Part shown: positions 11,915 through 23,400 of the stretch, in pieces | How the letters are laid out: each line of letters begins with the position of its first letter | Numbering within the stretch: the first letter of the stretch is position 1 | Assembly (NCBI GenBank): GCA_963966185.1 | Contig: CAWZYM010000384.1 | Span: forward strand, 684,001 to 748,000 | Source: Rhabditoides inermis | Taxonomy: Eukaryota; Nematoda; Chromadorea; Rhabditida; Rhabditidae | DNA length: 64,000 nt | Direction of reading: 5' to 3' | The notes under the pieces: generated by a model | Told to the model about the DNA's origin: nothing | Seen by the model: the letters and a program-made list of their open reading frames with translations, nothing else | Databases searched by the model: none | Position numbers and translations under genes: made by a program

Positions 11915-14375
11915 TCATTGCGCCTTGCTGCTCTCGACCCGCCTCCTTTGCTCCGCCCACTGCTGGTACCACTTGAGCACCAGCAACTCGACGCCCCCGT
12001 GACACCGCAACGCCCACACATAGAAGGCGATCGCACACGCAACATACACCTGCAACAAGTGGATACATAATAACAACATAGTCAAGTCAATGGGATGTTG
12101 CGCTCCACCGCTCCAGAAACAGGGAATAACATACGAGAGAGGGGAGAGACTGGTATTATGTCGCACCTTTATCCAGGTAGATGTGATGATGAGATATGTC
12201 CAGAGGGCGGCAGCGACCAGCCAGAATCCGAAGGCGACCGAGTAGCCGACGCCTGTCGTCTCAATCTGCAACGCAACACCACATCATACCACGACTCCAC
12301 AAAAAACAGTTTCCCACAAACAAACACAGAGTTTCTCATGTACGAACGGCGAACGCAAATATGGAATTCAAAAGTAATCATTTGAACCGCTTAATGGGTA
12401 CTTTCCGAAGATATTTCAATTACAATACGTTTGCGGGCATAACACAAATTCACTCTCACCTATTTGCCTTACAATTCCACGGATATGTACAAACATGTCT
12501 CGCATGTGCCAATCAACGACTCTGGCACTCGCTGCTGCCCCTCTCCCTCACCCACCGGCCACTCTCCCCGTTCTCCCGGAATTCTCCGGTCCAGTCTCCT
12601 CTCCTCCTCCCTCCCCTCCTCATAGAACGAACGCAGTCTCTTCTCCTTTCCCTCCCACAAAACAGTCAGCCAATCACCGAGAGCTTCCTGAAAACATTTT
12701 GTTAGATGATAAAAATCGAAATACTCAATTTTATTTATCTGAAAAACATTTAGAAAGAATATCATTTTATCCAGTTTAAAGGCTCAATAAATTCCATTCA
12801 TCTTACTAACTTTTACCCTTCGCTTCTAGAGAGGAACGAGAAAAATCAGAACACTTTGAACTATATTCTCTTTTTTGACAAAACATTGCGAGAGTATCGA
12901 TGAATTAAATCGCAAACCTTAGCTAGCTAAGTGAGTGGCTAAGCGGGACCACGATAAATGTATATGACGATTGACGATATACCGAATATATACATACGTT
13001 TCATGCAAATATTATACAAACACTTGACTGATCGAGTCAATCCCCTTCTGTGAAACTACGTTAACATAAACCGATTTGTATTGACCCACCTTTGGCGTGG
13101 GTAGTTCGCTCACATCGTGTCTCTCGACTTCAAAGTGAATGTGCCGAGGGAAACGACCCTGTAAGATATGATAGTATACTATCATATCCACAATCCATCA
13201 TCATCTATGATAAAAAATAGGACAAAGAAAAATACAGAGGAAACATATTCCCATCAGAGAGGGGAGAGGGAGTGAGGAGGGGGGCAGAGTGTGTGAAGCC
13301 CGCGCACCTCTTTGAGCAGTGCCGTCTCCGACTCGAGCACGTGGTCGGCATAGCCAACTGTCACGTCGTACACGCACGATAGGTAGTTGCCTGAAAACAG
13401 TGTCATCTTCTAAATTCCGATCTTCCAGGCCCAGGATTGCAGCACTAGCTCACATAACAGAAAACTGATTGAAATAATACATAAAGAAGATGGATCATAA
13501 GTTATACATTACACCACAAAGACTGGAAACACATAGATTTTGTCCTCCCTCAAAGACAAACAATAAACAAACAACACTCACTGTCGCGCATGAGATCGAT
13601 GAGATATGTGAAGCCAGTGGTGCGCGGATGAAGACAGTAGTCGTATCTGACAACAAACAATCAGTTCATCAATCAATGTGAAATAGTAACGAAAGGAAAC
13701 GTGCACAGTACATCTACCGTCAACAAAAATAATCAAGGGCTACCTGGTGAGTCCATTCTTGTCTGCGTATTGATGGCTGAGTTGAGCGGCGCGCTCTCCG
13801 CGGTCCGTCCCCTCCGGGAACAGCAGCAGCTGAACTACTCCCTACCCTACTGTCACTGCCTCTCCACACCTGATAGTTCATTCCCATCTCCTTGTAGTAC
13901 TCCAACATCTTTTTGATCAGCTCCTTGTCGGCTTCGAAGTTGCGCTGCAGAAACATGTAGCCTGCAAATGTGTACCTTAACAATCACTATTTCATCAGTA
14001 AATTGTAGGAACAATCTGAATACCATCACTAAAACAAATCAGTAGTGAATGCTCCACCCACCTCCGCACGCCATGGCCCAGCCGGCACCGGGAATCTGCT
14101 TCAGCGGAGCCTGCCAATGAATACAAATGTATGCAAAAACAAAATTGTGCATTAAACGATTTTGAGCCAATCTAATAGGGAGATTCACACCTTGAGTGAT
14201 ATCTTCTCGGTGGTGAGCAGCCACGGGTCCATCTTGTACAGGGCGTTCCACAGAAACAACCAGTCCAGACGGGTTCTGCAAAACACAACATCAATAAAGT
14301 GGTGATAAACAACAAATAAAACCAGTAGTGATACACAAAATACGCATTAAGGTAAACAACATATTAACAAAGTCG

Positions 14376-14411
<36 letters not shown>

Positions 14412-14912
14412 CTCGCTTACCTGTGGTTCATGATGATGAGTGCGGGCTGGTCTCTGTCGATCAGGTCTCCCCGGACGTGGAAGCGAATCCCCAACACCCA
14501 CTCGCACATGGACTGCAATCACAACACATCCGTCCTTAGCTACTTGCGTCATGGCAGATGGTAGGCATTATGCCTCACAGCTCCCACTATCAACAAGTAT
14601 CGTGTCTCATTTTGAGCAGTCAAACAAGTTAAGAAGTATCATGAGATTGAAGAAAATTGCAAATAAAACCTAAAACACCAAGTAACTCACAGCCGGGAAG
14701 GTGAGCCAGTAGCCAACGAGTCTGTCGACCGCCGAGCGAAAGATGCGCGGAGCGAACCTGGATGAAAACAAATAAACAAACAACTTACAGGTGTAAACAA
14801 GATGAACACACCTGGCGAACGGTAGGAAGGGCACAATGAGGAAGACGGTGCCCAGTAAGGAGGTGAGGAACAGGGAGAAGACGAACACAACTCCATTGAG
14901 GCGGCCGAACAT
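11915..14912 (-). CDS. LCLAT1: Lysocardiolipin acyltransferase 1-type ER acyltransferase, copy B
   Basis: Thirteen exons: 14812-14912, 14691-14757, 14421-14512, 14191-14275, 14062-14110, 13870-13961, 13744-13829, 13582-13646, 13308-13390, 13090-13158, 12556-12687, 12167-12265 and 11915-12049. They encode 384 aa, the same length as copy A. Motifs are NHRTRLDW (NHx4D), PGAGWAMAC and LLLFPEGTD. The HPRTTGF and RFPRHIHFEVER segments resemble vertebrate LCLAT1 more closely than copy A does. The N-terminus has a hydrophobic helix (VVFVFSLFLTSLLGTVF), and two more lie near the C-terminus. It ends VESSKAQ and lacks the KKxx signal of copy A. Several intron phases are shared with copy A, supporting an old tandem duplication. 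Confidence 0.93.
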
Positions 14913-16141
14913 CTCAACGCAATCAATAATTCAATACTCCAATAAAACGCTGCACCTCGTAGAATATGCCGGTGTATCACCGGTGCTAAGCTGCAAGTGA
15001 GTCAGCCTGAAATGGGCGCTGAAATGGGCCGCTGAGTGAGATATGACGAAAGAGTCCACGGAGGTTTCACTTGCCGAGAACAAACGATCGATACAAGGTC
15101 GGCAAGTGCGATTCACGCGCAGCGGGTATTAGGGTGTTACATTATCACTACTATCACGGAAACAATGCGCATAAAAAGGTGTGATTGATAGAAGTGATAA
15201 GAAAACACACACGGAAACGCAGGTGAAAAACATAAGCGGCGAGAAAACGACGGCGCGACACCGAGAAACGAGTTCTGAGAGCGTAAGTACTGGTAGGTGT
15301 GGAAGACAAGTGTTTAGGGTTCAATGATTCAAATACAGTCTGGAGGAAAAAGGAAGAAAGGACAACAGAAGAAGAACAACAAATTCGGTTGTTGCACGCG
15401 CGGAACAGGACAAGACACACAAATGGCATTTGTGGTGTAGATTGGCACTACTAAACACTACCAAGTGAGATCACCAAAAAAGAACATTACGCAATAAATA
15501 TTGGATCAGACCGGTTAACTGGTGATGATATGTAATACACGTATGTATAAAAAACATGTTCATGCAGTATAGCCTTGAATATATCTTTACATATATGTAC
15601 ATATGTCAGGATCAGGAGAAATTAGATACAAAGCAGTCAAATAAGCTCTCTGTTCACAATGAAGCATCAATCATTTATTGTCGTTTCCGAATGACAAAGA
15701 AGTATGACATATAGTTATACTCTCCCTATAAGTTGCACTGGGTGAAGTAGATCAGAGAAAGAGAGTATACTTCGGCAATAGAGAAGAGCACCGTACTTCA
15801 AACAAACCAGGGAAGCTACAGCAAATCGGACAATGTTCTAGTAGACAACATGACAAAGTAATTTCATTGAAATATTATTAATGCCCGAAAGAGCTCAATA
15901 TGGTAGTCAGTCAGTATTATACGGTCACGGGTTGTGCGAGAGGATCCGCGCCTCCTCCTCGCTGATGCTAACATTTGCATGTCCTCTCGTCCTGTCACCC
16001 CCCTCCATTCCTTCCAACAATCATTTCTTCACCTCCGTCGCACACGCGCGGTCGATCCCCTTTGTCTTGTTTTTTTGTTTGTTTTCTATTTGTTGTATTT
16101 TGTGGGATTCACCCTGGGTTCGTTAACATTTTCTCACTAAT
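14913..16141. promoter_or_regulatory. Divergent intergenic region (bidirectional promoter candidate)
   Basis: This 1.2-kb stretch separates the start of acyltransferase copy B (minus) from the start of the gene at 16142 (plus), so it must hold both promoters. No TATA element or other core signal is clear enough to name. No exon was recognised. Confidence 0.4.
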
Positions 16142-16616
16142 ATGGAACTAGATGATAACTCTTTTGCTCTGTTCAATCGTTGCTCGTCCGTTGATTATTC
16201 GATTAATCCGCCGATTTTGGTTAGCACTGTAACATGCAATTTGTGTGATTGAGGCTGCGAACGCGATGTCGACTTGTGACGCGGACTCTACGGAGCCACC
16301 CACTATTGCCATGGAAAGCAAGGTACACGCAACCGATCCTTTCCTACGAACCGTTCCTTGCAGGCCGCCTATACATACTCCCTGCCTCTCTGTCTTCCAC
16401 GGGAGTCGCTCAATCTGTGCCACAACAAGATCTACAGAGTGGGTGCAAGAGATAGAGAGAGGGAGAGAGGGAGAGAGGGAGAGAGGGAGTAGTATTCGCT
16501 CAGCTCGTTCGCGTTTCGGGCGGGGCTGCCGGCCCGTTCGCGGATGGCCACCACTACTTTGTTCTGTCCGCCATCCACGGAGACACGATCTTCTACCAGA
16601 AGCTGCGTAAGGTACC

Positions 16617-16658
<42 letters not shown>

Positions 16659-17558
16659 TCTCTCCAATATCTCCATACTTTTCGCTCTAATTCAGATCAT
16701 TATGAGGGCGGGCGGCTTGGTCTATCCTGCGACGTGAGGATAGAGAGAGAGAGAGAGAGGGTGGAGGTATGGAAGAGGGAGAGAAATATGTATTGTAGTT
16801 CGGCCCAATCTGAGCGCATCGGTACGATTCTGGATGCGGAGCAGGAAGAGTGGAAGGAGCGCGAGCCTGCGTTCCTCGCATCTGTCCACCATGGATTTGT
16901 GCTCAACCCCAAGGTCGGTCGGTGTCTTTCTCTTCCTCCCTCCCTCTCTTCTTTTCTCTTTATTTTCACTCCCTCCGCATTTTTATCTTCCTCTACCCTT
17001 CTCATCTTTTCAGACTCTCAGATCGGCTCTTGCTGCTTACAAAAAGACGCTGAAGGAAGGAGAGAATGCAGAGGGAAAGAAGAAGTCACCGAAAGTGAGT
17101 GTTATCGATTGACATCGGACGATATCAATTGATATCGATTCATTGGCTTTTCAAGACTCGTCTCTCTGTTTGGACGAAACGCGAGAGGGACAGGACATAC
17201 AAGAGAAAGAGGCTGGTGAGATTTTGGAAGTGTACGGTAAATATTCCACATTCATTTGTTTACAGTATTCAGGTTTTGGTTGTTATCGCTAGCACGTATC
17301 TTCTTCCAGGCTCTTCTGTCTGCGGAGGAACGCGTGGCATTCAAGGAGAAGGAGAAGGAGCAGAAGAGGGTGTGGAGGACTGGAGAGAGGGCGCGGAGGG
17401 AGAAGGAGAAGGAGCAGGGAGGCAGGAAGAGTACGGTGCGTGATAGAGGGTGATACGGTAGCGTGACCATTCCTCTCACTCAGATGCTCACTCGCTCGCG
17501 GACTGCAGAGATGGCTAGGGAGAGTGGAAAGGGAAAGGAGAACGAGGAGATTCACTGA
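16142..17558 (+). CDS. Unrecognised protein with a charged, coiled-coil-like C-terminus
   Basis: Ten exons with matching phases: 16142-16219, 16254-16322, 16364-16438, 16504-16611, 16696-16733, 16799-16913, 17014-17094, 17156-17215, 17310-17435 and 17484-17558. They give 274 aa. The middle is a compact globular-looking region (AAYTYSLPLCLPRESL through HHYFVLSAIHGDTIFYQKL). The last third is rich in Lys, Arg and Glu (KEKEKEQKRVWR, RREKEKEQ), consistent with a coiled coil or a basic nucleic-acid- or microtubule-binding tail. No family is recognised. A polyadenylation signal (AATAAA) lies at 17770-17775, preceded by a perfect hairpin at 17627-17668. The first two introns are short (34 and 41 nt). 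Confidence 0.7.
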
Positions 17559-17626
17559 CAACTTCTTATGAGACTGATTTAGTCAGATCCAAAAATTTAC
17601 AATAATTCAATGCTTTGTTTTTCCTT

Positions 17627-17668
17627 GTATGATAGAGGGTGATACTACCGTATCACCCTCTATCATAC
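17627..17668. repeat. Perfect 19-bp inverted repeat (hairpin)
   Basis: A 19-bp arm (GTATGATAGAGGGTGATAC) is followed by TACC and then its exact complement. It lies 69 nt past the stop codon of the 16142-17558 gene and before that gene's AATAAA. The arm core GTGATAGAGGGTGATAC-like sequence also occurs at the start of the last intron (about 17440-17453), suggesting local duplication. It would form a strong hairpin in the 3' UTR. Confidence 0.85.
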
Positions 17669-18348
17669 TATCAGTAGACTTCAGTTGACTGTGATCTTGC
17701 CGTCTCGTCATAATTTTATGTGCCAATCTATTCTCCGTATGCTTTTTGTATTGTTTTTGTTCATGATATAATAAAAATAGATTTTACATATAATCTTTAG
17801 GATTGACGGGTATAGGAGAGTTCTTTTTTGCTATTGAATAGTGAATTATCTGTTTAAAGTACTAGTAACTAGTAGGGTGACGAGAGTCAGTTTGTTTTGA
17901 CTCAGCTCTCGCACTGGTCTTGGAGGATTCTTATGAAAACATGGCCATGTATACAGGTTTTCATGCTGATAACGAATATGAGCATAACTTTTCCGAAATA
18001 GTTCACAAATGTCACAAACGTGTCCACGTCTAACGCGACTGCCGCCATTTTCATGTGAGTATTTACTTAGTATGATGTCTCGCTCTCTTCTTGAAATTTG
18101 AAACTGTCACGTCCACAGCAACATTTCAAAATATGTATGTGATCACGCGATTTCTTGAAAACTTGAAGGTTGTGTATACCCATAAGATTCGTCTTTTGTG
18201 GTCGTCGCGTTGTTTGGGCTGATGAGTGGTCGTTGAATCACTCGTTCTCTCGATTTCTTCACTTGGCAAGCACGTAATTCTCTATTCAATCAGCTTCCAG
18301 GATATCAAATGATAAGATTTCTACTATTTCCGCTTATTTCACTACAGG

Positions 18349-18648
18349 TTATTGCGGAGGTTTGTGAGAGTTTATGGTTTATCAGCCTTTCCATATACCA
18401 TTGTTTTCCTAGCTTCAACTATCAAGAGAATTCATACAGCGATTCTCTTGCAGACGTCGAACTTCACTGCGCCAGGGTTTCAATTTCGGGAAGAGTCATC
18501 GTACAATTACACATCCGGATATATATGGACACCTATTCTCTTTTTCTCGTTCACTAGCCTTGTGTTGACTGTGGCGAGAACGTATGCCTTTCGTAGGATT
18601 GTTATTGTATCTCCGCCCACTAAAGCACCGCCCACAACAGCTGTATAG
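18349..18648 (+). CDS. Possible C-terminal exon of a small membrane protein
   Basis: An open frame ends at TAG 18646-18648. It contains a hydrophobic segment (WTPILFFSFTSLVLTVA), then arginines, then a Pro/Thr tail (SPPTKAPPTTAV). An AATAAA at 18696-18701 supports a transcript end here. A good acceptor at about 18456 (ttgcag) would start the exon at TSNFTAPG, while upstream reading is uncertain. The tail loosely resembles the C-terminal tail of the metalloprotease that follows (hydrophobic helix, then PPTKTTPTK). It could therefore be a remnant of a duplicated 3' end. Upstream exons were not resolved. Confidence 0.35.
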   Translation, partial: LLRRFVRVYGLSAFPYTIVFLASTIKRIHTAILLQTSNFTAPGFQFREESSYNYTSGYIWTPILFFSFTSLVLTVARTYAFRRIVIVSPPTKAPPTTAV

Positions 18649-18857
18649 CATATAGCAGAGATGTTGGTTGAAATTTTTGAATGAATTAATTTAGGAATAA
18701 AATACATTTCAAATTAGTTGTGTCATTACATTTCAATTCTCGCCAGCTTGTATTGTCTGGTTCGTCACTGTTGTTCTAATCACATTTCTGTGTCTGTGTC
18801 ATCTTACCTTTCTTTCTTCCTTTTTGCAGCATCACTTCAATATTTCAGAGTTTAGGA

Positions 18858-19171
18858 ATGGGTTATCCACTTCTGCTATTTTTCTTCTTACTACACGCAG
18901 TCGCAGAAGAGGTACGTCCCTCTCCCTCTCCCTCTCCCTCTCCCTCTCCCTCTCCCTCTCCCTCTCCCTCTCCCTCTCCCTCTCCCTCTCCCTCTCATAC
19001 TTTCTCCTTGTTTCATACTCTCTCACACCCTTTTATCAGCTCTCCTGGCACCCTCTTCGCATCCACGTCCACTACGATTCCTCTGTGGCCGCACTATGTG
19101 CAAAACAAGAATGTGGGTGGATGTCGATTGGTTATTGATTGGTACCAAATTACTTTGCGTTTCATGATCTT

Positions 19172-19218
<47 letters not shown>

Positions 19219-19858
19219 GTGAAGAGCGCCGTGGAATCAGCCGTCGATTTCTGGCAGAAGGCATTGTATGTGCAGCGTATCACGGAACCCACGAGAAGGG
19301 TGCACGTATCTAGGTAGTTACAGGAAGCTATAAAAAGTTCTTCCTGAACTGTCTTTTTTTTAATTTGTACCGACATGTATATCGTCACGTGTTTCACCGT
19401 TCAGACCATCATGTGCGATAGACATGGCACGGAAGTCGCTGGAGCGTCTGGATGTACACTCACTCGCATCCGAAATGATACTGGCCGATCGATACGGGGC
19501 GATGGAGACGTCTTGCAACGCTGCCACCGACTGTATGGGTGTGCTGGTGCCGGAGCAACATCTCATGGTGGGACAGCTATCGTCATACTGTAACTCCAGC
19601 TGTTTCTCTTACTGTATGTCTATCGTGAAGCCTGTGATATGTTCGTACGAGGGAGTCTTCTTGGCGTATGATATAACAACCTGGAGATAGTGAAACGAAC
19701 GACGTTCTATCCAGTAAGCTGCTCCTCTCCACACACTATCACCGTCACAGCACTTCGTTAACTAATGCGCAAAAGTAAGAGGTTTTGATTGCATAGTAGG
19801 AGTCTTCACGTTTCTCCCAATCAACTCAGAGTGGGCTTCGATACACTGCAAAAGCTCT

Positions 19859-19920
<62 letters not shown>

Positions 19921-20350
19921 TCTCTCTCGCTCTCAATAGCAATAGATTCTATGTATAACTACTAGTTCGGTCTCTCATGCTCAATCTTCATTCATACCTC
20001 CTAATGACGTTTTTGGCACATCGCCAACAACATTTGTCATTTGTGTGAAACAAATCATTTATTACAATAGCGCACCATCAATCAGTAAGTTACAGAGAAA
20101 GTCACATGAAAACATCGTTTGTTGTAAGAAATGTGATGAGTGTTGGAAGGAGGCCTAGAAACCGACGAGAAGCCGGAGCTTGGCAGTCTGGACGGCAGTG
20201 AAACTGGAGACAGAGTGGAGCTTGGCAGAAGAGTACTTGACTCGCACGGCAATCAGACGGACCGACTGGTGGAGCTGAAGAGAGAGGGGGAGTGAGAGAG
20301 AGAGAGGGGGGGAGAGAGTGAGAGAGAGAGGGGGAGAGTGAGGGTGAGAG

Positions 20351-20426
<76 letters not shown>

Positions 20427-23400
20427 ACCTTGAGAACAGAGAGAGCGAGGCGCTTGCCCACGTGGTTCAGCTCATCGGTGGTGATCCCGAGCGCGGAGCA
20501 CGCAGATTCAGCGCACACAGAACCGTCCTGAGAGATCTCCCTCTCTCTCCCCCTCTCTCTATCTCTCTCCCTCCCTCTCCCTTACCGTGAGATGGGAGGC
20601 GAGAACGAGTGAGGCGGCGGCGATATGACTGGGCGACATGTGAGCCATGGTGTACTCGAGAATCGCCACCTGAAACAGTCGGAATGGACACCTACATAAC
20701 GCCGCACCTCTCCAAAGTAGCGTGCGAGAGTGTGAATCTCGACGGAGACTCCGAGCTGTCTCTCCAGCAGACGAAGCATGGTGATAGAGGCGGGGCGGGA
20801 GAGGTCCCACGAGACGGAGCGGAGGATCTGGAATGTGGAAAGGGATATGGTCATCCGGAGAGTGTGAGTAGTCGACAGAGTGCATCCCCTAGAAGGGTAT
20901 AGAGCCCCGCCGACCTTGACTTCCATCTCCTTGATCTGCTCCTTGGTGTACGTGCCGTCGGTGATGAACACAATGTCCTCGATCACCGGAGCAAACTGCT
21001 CCTCGTACTTGGCCGCCACCAGCAGAGACACGATGCCCACCTGCGACAGGGGGCGTGGCCTCAGTGGGCGTGGCCTACCAGCTGCAGCTCCGCCTTGGCG
21101 ACCTGGTTCTTGGAGAGGTAGGCGTCGACGAGATGGATGCAGAGGTGCAGTGTCTCGGCGAGAAGATGGAAACGATCGTGCACCTGCCGGGATACGGTAC
21201 ATTACAGTAATCCTAATCACAGTCATACGGTAGCTACAGTACCTGGACGAGCCAGTCGATGAGGACAACGCGGTTCTTGCTGTTCACGCCTTTCTCGTCG
21301 CCCAGATAAGCCTCCGGCACGTTCGTCAGCTTCTCCCTCTGACAGAGGGGTGATCTCTCTCACTCTCCCTCTCTCTCACCTGCAACAGGTACTGGAACAC
21401 GTCCGCCGACACATCGCTGCACGTCACCACTCGATGCGGATCCACCAGAGGCGGCAGAGTCTGGGTTACTGTGTTTAGCGGGTTACTGTAATCTACAGTA
21501 CCTTCCTGGGCGGGTCGTTGCCGGGAAGCGGGGCGGCTTTCTTGACGGGTCGGGCTATGGGGCGGGGGATGATGGAAGGGATGGAAGGGGCGGGCACGGG
21601 TTTGAGAGACGGGAACGGCTTGAACACATTCGCAGCCTTCTGCACGTTGTTCGAGACGTTCTTGGGGGCGAGGGCGAGACGATTCATCGCCGCCATCAGC
21701 GACGTCTTCTGCGGCACGTCATCCACACCGACGACGTCGCGCAGCTGCTGAGTGGCCATGGGGCGGGGCGTGTGGAGGCGGGGCGAATGGGGTTAGTGGG
21801 CAGTCAGTCGAGGAAGGCGTCCTCGGGTGGTTCTCAAATGGCGCATCCTCCGCTCGCGGTCGCCTTTTACGCTGCAATCGCGTCTGGAAAGCGGTATGGA
21901 AAATGACATGCTAACTGCTTTCGGCGATTTCACTATAATGCAATGAACGCGTCTGTGTTTATCGTTTAATCAACCAGCGATCTTTGCACTACACACATAA
22001 CAAGACTATAACTCACATACTACAATATGCACTGTGAACATCTGCTCAACGTCACTTCTCTCACTTGACCATCAAATTGCAAGTATTTCACTCATATGCT
22101 ATCTGCCCTCTCATCCGCCTGCGCTCTCTCCACCTGCCACACTATCGCGCACTCCTTCACCCGCTCTCAACGCTCTTATGCAAATTTAGGGCAGATCACA
22201 GGTGTAGATACAGGGGTAGTTGCCAACCGACTGTACGTATAAGCCACAACAAGAAGAGCACTCAACTGAATTCACTGATCTGATCAGTATACCTAGAATT
22301 CTTCAGACTTCAGACATAACATCAAAATTTGATATCTACTCATTTGTCCTTCATACGAACATCGTATCTCCTCCTTTCATAAATAGATTCTTATTAGTCA
22401 CCTTTACTTCATGTTTTAGTATAATTTGTGGGATTTCTTCCTCGTTCATAACATGTATTTCACACATAATTCATTCATTCGCTTCAGCCTTGCGTACAGT
22501 GTCCCAGCGCTGAATACATCAATGGAACTCGCAACTATGACCAGTGCACGATCAATGTACGTGAACATGATTCATTGATTGAAAAGATTTATCTCAAATC
22601 GTATGGCATTGGGGGGAGTTTGGAGTTTATATTGGGTAGTTGGCGAATGACTTGGGTCCGGCCGCGTCCGTCGTTGGTCCCTCAGCAGCAGAAGCTTGGT
22701 CGGAGCATCCTCGAGGCGTCGGGCGAGCGGAGCGGCGGCCGGCTGTATCGCGCACTATCGGACAGCTCTCTTGGTCCCCTTGTCGCGGGGAGAGAGGCAG
22801 CCCTACACGAGTACAGTATCAGAGTTGTATTGTGACATGACCAGATTGCTTATCTCACTGCCCGACTTCTCGCTGTAGTCGGGTTCTCTCATATCTTTCT
22901 TTGTAGTTCGCAATCATCTTCAGTGCCTTTTCTGGTCTGGTATTTCCATATTTCGGGTTGTAACTCTCCCCCAATGTATGCAAATAGTAGATAGCTTTCG
23001 AATACTCAAGTGTCTCGCATTGGATCTGTCCAATCAAATAATTCCACTCAGTCTTAGGAATTCCAAGAGCTTTCATTGCACTATCATTATCTTTCCAATA
23101 GTCACCGAGAGAACTGACTAGGAAAGGGTGAAGGGACACTTTTTTATGCTTTATAGGTTTCAGCAATACCAGTGTATTTATCGATCTTATCAGCAGCGGC
23201 GTTGTGGAATGATTCGATTCCCTTGCCAAAAGAGACACGCACATCCACTATCACCACTTCGCACTTCCTTTTCACTCTCTCTTTTTAGCACAATATCAGG
23301 GCGGAGGTTTCCTCCATCAATCGCATTGCGCGTATCAGTTTCAATACAAGCATTTTGATTCACTGCGCTCTTTTCCGCAGCGGCCACTATTATGTCTTGA

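Noticed and set aside
19568..19690. LMLN exon 4 reading on to a stop at 19690 (Cys-rich tail)
   Set aside because: The donor after VPEQHLM at 19567 joins in frame to the PCVQCPSAEY exon at 22488, which matches the order of Cys residues in the M8 family. The read-through does not.
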